From the NCBI GenBank assembly GCA_900757485.1, contig CAAEOA010000263.1, positions 1 through 12,989 on the forward strand: 12,989 nt of DNA, read 5' to 3'. The position numbers and the translations under genes are program-made. The DNA is from Oscillospiraceae bacterium (GTDB taxonomy: Bacteria; Bacillota; Clostridia; Oscillospirales; Ruminococcaceae). The notes below the pieces were generated by a model, which worked only from the letters and a program-made list of their open reading frames with translations, was not told the origin of the DNA and searched no databases. Below are positions 6,296-11,426 of this stretch, one piece after another. Each line of letters begins with the position of its first letter. Position 1 is the first letter of the stretch.

Positions 6296-6799
6296 TTATG
6301 ACTCCGGCGCATCCGTTTCCTTGATTTTTGAATCAGACAAAGATTTCGCAAAAACAACAGATTCTTTCCTTCCCTTTCGTATGTTTCGAATCGCTGCGAA
6401 TATAACATATGCATTCGCCAAAACAACAAATAAAAAATACATCGCATAGAGATTTGCATTTTCAAATGCAATCTCAAACGGTCCGAACACCGATAACAGA
6501 ATCATAAAAGCGACAGCGCCCAGCAAAGAAATACCGCCGACACCATACAAAAGCGCTTTATTGGCAATAAACTTCTTTCTCATTGTGACAGAGAGTACTG
6601 CCATAATAGCAATAGCCGCAATAATAACACCAATCATAATATCAGGCACAAAGATCTTGCTCTGTGAAGCGGTGCTGTCAAAAAAAGTATCGTTTGAACT
6701 AACCAACACCATAATAAAAAAAACAGAAATTGCCGCAAACAATGCAGACAACAAAATAAAAGCAATAAGCCGACCTATTCTTTTTTTCTTCTCATTCAA
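6296..6799 (-). CDS. Unrecognised four-helix membrane protein
   Basis: The 167-aa product matches no family I recognise. It begins MNEKKKRIGR, giving a positive N-terminus, and shows four hydrophobic segments at about 10-34, 50-72, 82-106 and 114-137. A cytoplasmic basic and then acidic tail follows (RKGRKES to the end). The loop at 35-49 is Ser/Thr/Asp-rich and probably extracytoplasmic; by the positive-inside rule both ends face the cytoplasm. No catalytic motif, cysteine pair or transporter signature is visible. AGAGG lies about 12 nt before the ATG, a modest ribosome binding site. The gene stands alone between hairpins at 6202-6284 and 6942-6974, so it is probably monocistronic. A tandem 10-mer (GTATCAATAT twice, 6846-6865) lies in its upstream region. 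Confidence 0.7.
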   Translation of the reverse strand: MNEKKKRIGRLIAFILLSALFAAISVFFIMVLVSSNDTFFDSTASQSKIFVPDIMIGVIIAAIAIMAVLSVTMRKKFIANKALLYGVGGISLLGAVAFMILLSVFGPFEIAFENANLYAMYFLFVVLANAYVIFAAIRNIRKGRKESVVFAKSLSDSKIKETDAPES

Positions 6800-6845
6800 A
6801 TAAAAAACCTCTATTCCTTAAAATAGCATTTATCTGCATCATCCA

Positions 6846-6865
6846 GTATCAATATGTATCAATAT
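6846..6865. repeat. Tandem 10-mer GTATCAATAT x2
   Basis: Two perfect adjacent copies lie 47-66 bp upstream of the membrane protein start at 6799. On the minus strand each copy contains TTGATA, a good -35 element, but I find no well-spaced -10 for either. Confidence 0.5.
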
Positions 6866-6941
6866 AAACAGAATCTGCCGCATACTGATTCTCGACCAAT
6901 ACAGTAATCCTTTGGTTTGACCGTCAATTCCCGGCTTATCC

Positions 6942-6974
6942 ATCTAAAAAGCTGCCTGCGACAGCTTTTTAGAT
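6942..6974 (-). terminator. Bidirectional terminator after the TSUP gene pair
   Basis: A perfect 13-bp inverted repeat (6942-6954 with 6962-6974, ATCTAAAAAGCTG and its complement) has a 7-nt loop and a T5 run in the 3' arm on both strands. It lies 84 nt past the stop of the second TSUP gene. Confidence 0.65.
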
Positions 6975-7057
6975 TATTATACCCTGTATCGGTCCGAATG
7001 TCAATGCGGCAACAAACAATTACCTATAAAGAAAATGTAAAATATTTCCGAATCATT

Positions 7058-7456
7058 TTAATCTGTTTTGGATGGCATACTGCCTATTTTATTTGCTGCC
7101 TTTTTGTGATGGAATAATTCCTTCAAACCAACTATCAAAATAAACGCCGCAAACAATTTAGCAAGCCACTCCGACCCCAACCAATTTCCTAAAACAAATC
7201 CGATTTCCACCCCGACAACACCGCCTAAAATTGCCGGAAGGAGAGGTTTTTTGTCCAAAAGTTTATTTTTACCGTGTAAAATCAGCGACAGCACTGCGAT
7301 CGGAATGAAAAAAAACAGGTTCACTCCCTGCGCCTGAATTTGAGACATATTGGTAAATGCAGTGAGATAAATTACCAGTATAAATCCGCCGCCCAAGCCC
7401 AGTGAAGCTGTCAGCCCGCTTAATAAGGAAATTATACCAATCAGAAGATATTGCAT
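7058..7456 (-). CDS. Half-size TSUP (TauE/SafE-type) permease, second of pair
   Basis: The 132-aa integral membrane protein has the TSUP half-repeat: about four hydrophobic segments and the glycine motif SLGLGGGFILV near residues 18-28. The frame can be extended to a TTG at 7468, but that codon lies 1 nt from the AAAGGAGG site; the ATG at 7456, 13 nt downstream, is the better start. TSUP proteins are usually about 250 aa with two such halves in one chain. Here the halves are separate genes, each with its own stop and ribosome binding site, so this is a real split rather than a frameshift. The family moves small organosulfur or sulfite-like anions; the substrate here cannot be told. The C-terminal tail (HHKKAANK) is basic. 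Confidence 0.82.
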   Translation of the reverse strand: MQYLLIGIISLLSGLTASLGLGGGFILVIYLTAFTNMSQIQAQGVNLFFFIPIAVLSLILHGKNKLLDKKPLLPAILGGVVGVEIGFVLGNWLGSEWLAKLFAAFILIVGLKELFHHKKAANKIGSMPSKTD

Positions 7457-7478
7457 AACGTCAAACAAACCTCCTTTG

Positions 7479-7850
7479 TTATTTTAAGAAAATGCGTACC
7501 GCAGAAATAATAATAATGATGCCAAAAATGCGCCGCAATAAATCATTTGGAATCTTCTGCAACAACCAACCGCCCATTAACGCACCGACAATTCCCAACG
7601 GAAGATAGGGCAAAGCTGTTTCAAATGAGATATGTCCGGATATCAGATAAAATATTCCGCTCAGAATGCTTAACGGAAGAATAATGGATATAGAAGTGGC
7701 ATGTGCTTTCTTTGGCTCTATCCCCGCATTTTCCAACATGGGAACCACTGCCACTCCGCCTCCTGCGCCAAATAACCCATTTAGAATACCGGCAACCAAG
7801 CCAAGAAATATAAAATACCATCTTTTCTTTTTCGATTTTTCTTCCATCAT
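7479..7850 (-). CDS. Half-size TSUP (TauE/SafE-type) permease, first of pair
   Basis: The 123-aa product starts with a charged leader (MMEEKSKKKR), then four hydrophobic segments. The family motif GLFGAGGGVAVVPML lies at residues 25-39, and the segment PLGIVGALMGGWLLQKIP (about 84-101) is typical of the third and fourth helices of a TSUP half. Together with the downstream partner (22 nt away) it makes about 255 residues, the length of one normal TSUP protein. A hetero-oligomer is the natural reading (inference). Its ribosome binding site is weak (GGTGG very close to the ATG pair), unlike the strong AAAGGAGG before the partner. Upstream sits the hairpin-dense block 7924-8004, and no convincing promoter was found. 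Confidence 0.82.
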   Translation of the reverse strand: MMEEKSKKKRWYFIFLGLVAGILNGLFGAGGGVAVVPMLENAGIEPKKAHATSISIILPLSILSGIFYLISGHISFETALPYLPLGIVGALMGGWLLQKIPNDLLRRIFGIIIIISAVRIFLK

Positions 7851-7923
7851 GCACCACCCTTTCCACTATGAAACGAGGATTTCCCCGAGAGCGCCAAGCT
7901 GTGTTCGCATCAAGAAATGTCTG

Positions 7924-8004
7924 AACCAATAAAAACGCGAATTTTGCGTTTTTATTGGTTTGTACGGCGATAGCCGCCAGAACAAATCCATTTTTGATTT
8001 GTTC
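7924..8004. repeat. Block of three consecutive hairpins, possible dispersed repeat
   Basis: A perfect 15-bp inverted repeat (7924-7938 with 7946-7960, AACCAATAAAAACGC) is followed by CGGC-GATA-GCCG (7965-7976) and a perfect 9-bp inverted repeat (7980-7988 with 7996-8004, GAACAAATC). The minus strand stays open from 8013 through the block (MSAEQIKNGFVLAAIAVQTN...) and on into the TSUP coding region. That frame looks like a by-product of the repeat. The arrangement suits a REP-, MITE- or RNA-like element. Confidence 0.45.
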
Positions 8005-8105
8005 AGCAGACATTACATTATATTCCCGAACCTTACCGTAAACATTATTTAGTATTAAAACAAAGCGGTAAATTATACAAAACCTCCGGCAGTCAAATAG
8101 GATGC

Positions 8106-8153
8106 AAAAACACCCTTGTTAAAACAGCAATACTGTTTGACAAGGGTGTTTTT
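8106..8153 (-). terminator. Strong terminator of the manA-glk-mgsA-rhaM operon
   Basis: A long stem pairs 8106-8127 with 8133-8153: a perfect outer 14-bp part (AAAAACACCCTTGT), a G-T wobble and one bulge, then AAACAG/CTGTTT around a 5-nt loop. T runs flank it on both strands. It begins 22 nt past the rhaM stop. Confidence 0.88.
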
Positions 8154-8174
8154 CACTTTGAGAATATTAATTTT

Positions 8175-8492
8175 TTATTCCATAAAAAATACCTGACACA
8201 ATTTAGGCTGGGCGCCTGTTTCGGGATCCATCTCCATGATCATAACATCTTTCATGAATTCATTCCATTTATCTACCACAGGGCTTTCTGCCTGTACCTT
8301 AGCGGCATAATCGCAGCCCTTTTCGCATTCGTAGTATCCAAACAACTCATTTCCCACATTCCAGATAGTATAGTTGTAAATTCCGGCTTGTTTTAATACT
8401 GCCGTAAGCTCCGGCCAAATTTCATTATGTCTTTTTACATATTCATCAATCATACCGTCTTTTACAATTGCTTTCCAAGCATAACGTTCCAT
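8175..8492 (-). CDS. rhaM: L-rhamnose mutarotase
   Basis: The 105-aa product interconverts alpha and beta anomers of L-rhamnose in the cytoplasm so that the isomerase receives its preferred form. With the ATG at 8492, the active-site residues fall at the same numbers as in the E. coli enzyme: Tyr18, His22 (DEYVKRH) and Trp76 (VDKW). The conserved YTIW strand (41-44) is also present. A start four codons earlier (8504) would abut its own AAGGA, so it is unlikely. It is the last gene of the operon, directly before a strong terminator. No rhamnose isomerase, kinase or aldolase gene is in the window. The family (DUF718 fold) can act on other 6-deoxy sugars, so substrate precision is moderate. Confidence 0.9.
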   Translation of the reverse strand: MERYAWKAIVKDGMIDEYVKRHNEIWPELTAVLKQAGIYNYTIWNVGNELFGYYECEKGCDYAAKVQAESPVVDKWNEFMKDVMIMEMDPETGAQPKLCQVFFME

Positions 8493-8542
8493 AAAAAATC
8501 CCATTCCTTTTTCAATCGGCAGTCACATACTGCCATATCATT

Positions 8543-9013
8543 TTATTTAAACGAATCCAATCTGTTTTCAATGGTTTTATTAAAATTAAGAATTTTTCGA
8601 TCGTATTCTTTGTCCATTAAATCAGAATGCAGCAAAAAATCAGCCGTAGCACGATTAGAAGCAAACGGAATATCATACAAAACGCAGATCCTCTGCAATG
8701 CTTTAACGTCAGGATCATGAGGTTGCGCCATCAACGGATCCCAGAAAAAGATAACAAAATCAATTCTTCCCTCAACGATACGGGCGCCGATCTGCTGATC
8801 TCCTCCCAAAGGGCCGCTGTTATATCCCCGTACCGGCAAATTCGCTTCCTCCGCTACCAGTTTAGCTGTGGTTCCGGTACCCATCAAAAAATGTCTTTTT
8901 AAAATATCGGCATTTTCTTTTACCCATGCAATTAATTCATGCTTCATATTATCATGCGCAATCAATGCAATATTTTTTTGCTTACCTATTGTGAGCGTTA
9001 CATATTCCTGCAT
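8543..9013 (-). CDS. mgsA: Methylglyoxal synthase
   Basis: Converts dihydroxyacetone phosphate to methylglyoxal and phosphate, a bypass that relieves build-up of sugar phosphates. The 156-aa product (ATG 9013) has His20, the phosphate-binding GTGTT segment, Asp72 in GPLGGDQQIGA (the catalytic base position), and Asp92, His99 and Asp102 in FFWDPLMAQPHDPDVKAL. An upstream in-frame ATG (9064) would add 17 residues without conservation; GGAAAGGA 10 nt before 9013 decides the start. It lies between the glucokinase and rhaM genes in one transcript. Rhamnose and glycerol (divergent glpK) both lead to dihydroxyacetone phosphate, which explains the placement. The enzyme is normally inhibited by phosphate. 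Confidence 0.93.
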   Translation of the reverse strand: MQEYVTLTIGKQKNIALIAHDNMKHELIAWVKENADILKRHFLMGTGTTAKLVAEEANLPVRGYNSGPLGGDQQIGARIVEGRIDFVIFFWDPLMAQPHDPDVKALQRICVLYDIPFASNRATADFLLHSDLMDKEYDRKILNFNKTIENRLDSFK

Positions 9014-9069
9014 CTTGTATTCATCCTTTCCTTTTGGATACAGCTTTATTTTCCACGGAATCATCGTTG

Positions 9070-10026
9070 TTATTCTGCAAATCCAAGCAAAGCCGCTCCG
9101 ATTACGCCGGCGTCATTCCCCAATTTTGCAGTTACCACTTTCGTGCTTTGCTTGCTGAAACGAGAATAGCATTCAGTGGCAAGCAGATGGCGAACCGGAT
9201 CCAGTAAAAGATCTCCCTCTTTACTGATACCGCCACCCACACAGAGAATTTCCGGTTGAAAGATATTAATAATACTGATGACGCCTTCCGAAAAATAGCC
9301 TATGTATTTATCGGTAACCGCCTTAGCGGAAACATCGCCGGCACGCAAGCCGTCAAATGCAGTCCGTCCGCTTACCTTATCAATGTCGCCATCGCAAAGC
9401 TCCCACATTTTACTGGCTTTATCCGCCAGCATCGCCTCTTTTGTAAACGCAATCAAAGCGGTGGCAGAAGCATATGCCTCATAGCACCCTTTTCTCCCGC
9501 AATTACATTGTCTGCCGTTTGCCACCAATGTCATATGACCTAATTCCGCACCTGCAAAATTAAACCCGGTATAGATTTTAGAGTCAATAATAATACCGCC
9601 GCCGACACCGGTACCAAGCGTAATCGCAATGGCACTCTTAGATCCTTTTGCGGCGCCAGCCATAAATTCGCCGTATGCCGCAGCATTGGCATCGTTGCCG
9701 ATATATATCTTTTTATGTAATTTTTCTTCCAGCATATCACGCAGCGGAACATCGTAAAAATCCAGATTGTTTGCATACACGATAACTCCCGCTTCGGTAT
9801 CTGCCATACCGGGAGATCCGACACCAATCCATTCGACCTCTTCCATTGTAATACCCGCTTTGTCTACCGCCTCAACAGCGACCTTCGCCATATCGGAAAT
9901 AATTTCCTCAGCCGGACGCGGACAATTGGTTTTGCATTTAGCGCTTGCTACAATACTGTAAGCTTCATTGACAACACCCGCAACAATATTTGTTCCTCCG
10001 AGATCAATACCAACATAATACTTCAT
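9070..10026 (-). CDS. glk: ROK-family glucokinase
   Basis: ATP-dependent phosphorylation of glucose to glucose-6-phosphate in the cytoplasm. The 318-aa product has the N-terminal phosphate motif GIDLGGTN (6-13), catalytic Asp112 in IGNDANAAA, the second phosphate loop LGTGVGGG (137-144), and the ROK signature with zinc ligands His164, Cys174, Cys176 and Cys181 (ELGHMTLV, CNCGRKGC). Glu183 in the YEAYAS segment binds sugar. There is no N-terminal helix-turn-helix, so it is a kinase rather than a ROK repressor. AGAAGGGA precedes the ATG. It follows manA by 39 nt and precedes mgsA by 56 nt. Fructokinase or N-acetylmannosamine kinase activity is possible, but the motif pattern fits the Bacillota glucokinase clade. 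Confidence 0.9.
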   Translation of the reverse strand: MKYYVGIDLGGTNIVAGVVNEAYSIVASAKCKTNCPRPAEEIISDMAKVAVEAVDKAGITMEEVEWIGVGSPGMADTEAGVIVYANNLDFYDVPLRDMLEEKLHKKIYIGNDANAAAYGEFMAGAAKGSKSAIAITLGTGVGGGIIIDSKIYTGFNFAGAELGHMTLVANGRQCNCGRKGCYEAYASATALIAFTKEAMLADKASKMWELCDGDIDKVSGRTAFDGLRAGDVSAKAVTDKYIGYFSEGVISIINIFQPEILCVGGGISKEGDLLLDPVRHLLATECYSRFSKQSTKVVTAKLGNDAGVIGAALLGFAE

Positions 10027-10065
10027 ATCTTTCGTCCCTTCTATCTAATTGATGTTAATTTTATG

Positions 10066-11046
10066 CTAAATTCTGGTAAAAAGCAAATTTGTTTTTCCGC
10101 TTATCGTGTAAGCACCCATACCGGCAGGAATAAAAATACTCTCCCCTTTTGCAGCGATCAAGCTCATTTCGCCCAGGGCCATTTCGTTCTGCCAAACAAT
10201 TTCCGCTTCCCCGTCCAACACCAAAAGAGAATGAAACGATGTTTCATCCGCTTCCATCTGTACTGACTTCTTTATTTCAAGATCGGATACCGTGAAATAT
10301 TCACAGGATGCCAACAAGGTCTGATTATACCCGTTTTTCTGAATTGTTTTACCTTGCGGTTTCGGCTCCCGTTCCGGTTTCTTCAGCTCAGTAACATCCA
10401 AAGCTTTATCAATATGCAGCTGCCGTGGCTTTCCGTCAGCCCCTATTCTGCCATAGTCATAAATACGGTAGGTGGTGTTGGAATTTTGCTGAATCTCCGC
10501 AATCAGAATTCCCTTGCCGATTGCATGCAGTGTACCCGCTTCGATAAAGAAAACATCCCCCTTATGAACCGGAACACTGTTTGTCACTTCAAGCAATGTA
10601 TTATCCCGTATGCGCCGTTCAAATTCCTCTTTGGATATCTCGTGCTGAAAACCGTAAAGTAAAGAAGCACCCGGCTCGCAGTCAACAATATACCACATTT
10701 CGGTTTTCCCGTATTCGCCTTCCTTTTTCATCGCATATTCATTATCAGGATGAACCTGTACCGATAAATTATCATATGCGTCGATTAATTTTATCAAAAT
10801 GGGAAAGTATTCAAAATCACGGCAGTCTGTGCCTAAAACCGTCTTTCCCTCTTGATTTATGTATTCCGCAAGCGACATTCCTTTATATCTTCCGTTCGCT
10901 ATGATGCTGTTTCCGTCTTTATGACAGGATAATTCCCAGCTTTCCGCTACTTTCTTCAAGGGCGTCTGTTTATGAAAATCGGTTTTTAATCGAGTACCTC
11001 CCCATAGATAATCCTTAAATGCGGGGGACAATTTTAATGGGTACAT
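10066..11046 (-). CDS. manA: Mannose-6-phosphate isomerase, class I (type I phosphomannose isomerase)
   Basis: Interconverts mannose-6-phosphate and fructose-6-phosphate with a bound zinc. The 326-aa product has the short bacterial length. Expected metal ligands are present: Gln97 and His99 (VQVHPDN), Glu116 (GKTEMWYI) and His174 (AGTLHAIG). The LWGG motif (14-17) and the YRIYDYGR strand (193-200) are also typical. The remaining C-terminal half is a cupin-like beta domain. AAGGAAA stands before the ATG at 11046. It is the first gene of the operon; the promoters are probably the duplicated ones in the 75-bp repeats upstream. With the adjacent kinase it would bring mannose released from glycans into glycolysis, provided the ROK kinase or another kinase accepts mannose. 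Confidence 0.92.
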   Translation of the reverse strand: MYPLKLSPAFKDYLWGGTRLKTDFHKQTPLKKVAESWELSCHKDGNSIIANGRYKGMSLAEYINQEGKTVLGTDCRDFEYFPILIKLIDAYDNLSVQVHPDNEYAMKKEGEYGKTEMWYIVDCEPGASLLYGFQHEISKEEFERRIRDNTLLEVTNSVPVHKGDVFFIEAGTLHAIGKGILIAEIQQNSNTTYRIYDYGRIGADGKPRQLHIDKALDVTELKKPEREPKPQGKTIQKNGYNQTLLASCEYFTVSDLEIKKSVQMEADETSFHSLLVLDGEAEIVWQNEMALGEMSLIAAKGESIFIPAGMGAYTISGKTNLLFTRI

Positions 11047-11086
11047 ATCATCGTTTCCTTTCGGGCAAAATAACTATCTGTATTTT

Positions 11087-11115
11087 ATTTTAACACATAC
11101 CGCTTGTACAGTGAA
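11087..11115 (-). promoter_or_regulatory. Proximal manA promoter (in and beside repeat copy 1)
   Basis: On the minus strand TTCACT (11110-11115), 17 nt, then TAAAAT (11087-11092). It predicts a leader of about 35 nt before the manA ATG. The -35 overlaps the TGAAAC-N7-GTTTCA dyad at 11112-11130, suiting repression. Confidence 0.5.
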
Positions 11116-11240
11116 ACGAGCAGTGTTTCAATATTCTGAAAGCGCAACGTGCTTTAGAGATATTATAACACATACCGCTTGCGCAGTGAAACGAGCAGTG
11201 TTTCAATATCTTTAAAGCGCAACGTGCTTTAAGGATATTA
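11091..11240. repeat. 75-bp tandem duplication (2 copies) in the manA/glpK divergent region
   Basis: Copy 1 is 11091-11165 and copy 2 is 11166-11240, 75 bp each, differing at about 7 positions. A fragment of a third start (TAACATAAC) follows at 11241. Each copy holds two dyads: TGAAAC-N7-GTTTCA (11112-11130; 11187-11205) and AAAGC-N7-GCTTT (11139-11155; 11214-11230). In copy 2 the second dyad extends to 14-bp arms (11205-11218 with 11226-11239) with one wobble. Each copy also carries promoter-like boxes pointing to manA. Confidence 0.85.
11162..11190 (-). promoter_or_regulatory. Distal manA promoter (repeat copy 2)
   Basis: The duplicated counterpart: TTCACT (11185-11190), 17 nt, then a consensus TATAAT (11162-11167). 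The -10 is better than in the proximal copy because the repeat junction supplies TATAAT. Its -35 again overlaps a TGAAAC-N7-GTTTCA dyad (11187-11205). Confidence 0.5.
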
Positions 11241-11292
11241 TAACATAACTTTTCCCGGAAATAAATAGTTTCTTATTAAGAAAATATATTTG

Positions 11293-11321
11293 TTGACGTA
11301 CCCTGAAAATCAGTGTATCAT
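11293..11321 (+). promoter_or_regulatory. Promoter of glpK
   Basis: TTGACG (11293-11298), 17 nt, TATCAT (11316-11321): five of six consensus bases in each box with ideal spacing. The start would be near 11328, giving an unusually long leader of about 100 nt before the ATG at 11427. Confidence 0.65.
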
Positions 11322-11426
11322 TACTGTTATAGAATAATCATAGATATTTGAATAACACTGCGTCATTCGCCTGTTGTTTTCAACTCATGCGGCATCATAA
11401 CATCTAAAGAAAGATTGGTGTTTTTT

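Larger units (their letters stand above)
7851..8174. other. Intergenic region between the TSUP genes and rhaM
   Basis: This 324-bp stretch holds the hairpin block (7924-8004) and the rhaM terminator (8106-8153). The part between, 8014-8100, is AT-rich; on the minus strand it contains TTGACT and TATAAT, but only 13 nt apart, so I do not call a promoter. A GC-richer piece at 7870-7920 precedes the TSUP start and has no recognised feature. Confidence 0.5.
11047..11426. other. Divergent regulatory region between manA and glpK
   Basis: This 380-bp region has no gene. It holds the manA ribosome binding site, the 75-bp tandem duplication with two minus-strand promoters and four dyads (11091-11240), a plus-strand promoter for glpK (11293-11321), and a glpK leader of about 100 nt in which I recognise no riboswitch or GlpP-type hairpin. 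Confidence 0.7.

Noticed and set aside
6917..7117. 66-codon plus-strand ORF across the terminator at 6942-6974
   Set aside because: It reads through a perfect terminator hairpin and lacks a convincing ribosome binding site.
7058..7850. A single TSUP gene broken by a frameshift
   Set aside because: Each half has its own stop, a 22-nt gap and, for the second half, a strong AAAGGAGG site, so a natural split is the simpler reading.
7869..7877. TGAAACGAG shared with the dyads of the 75-bp repeats (11112-11120, 11187-11195)
   Set aside because: Only 9 bp match and the right arm (GTTTCA) is missing, so it is within chance for 13 kb.
7621..8013. 130-codon minus-strand ORF overlapping the first TSUP gene and the hairpin block
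   Set aside because: Its second half is an out-of-frame reading of the clear TSUP gene and its first half is made of inverted repeats; treated as repeat-derived, not a gene.
8080..8100. TTGACT and TATAAT on the minus strand between rhaM and the TSUP genes
   Set aside because: The boxes are only 13 nt apart, too close for a sigma-A promoter.
11091..11240. CRISPR array or tRNA-like repeat
   Set aside because: The two 75-bp units are directly adjacent without spacers and contain promoter boxes and dyads; no Cas genes or cloverleaf are present.
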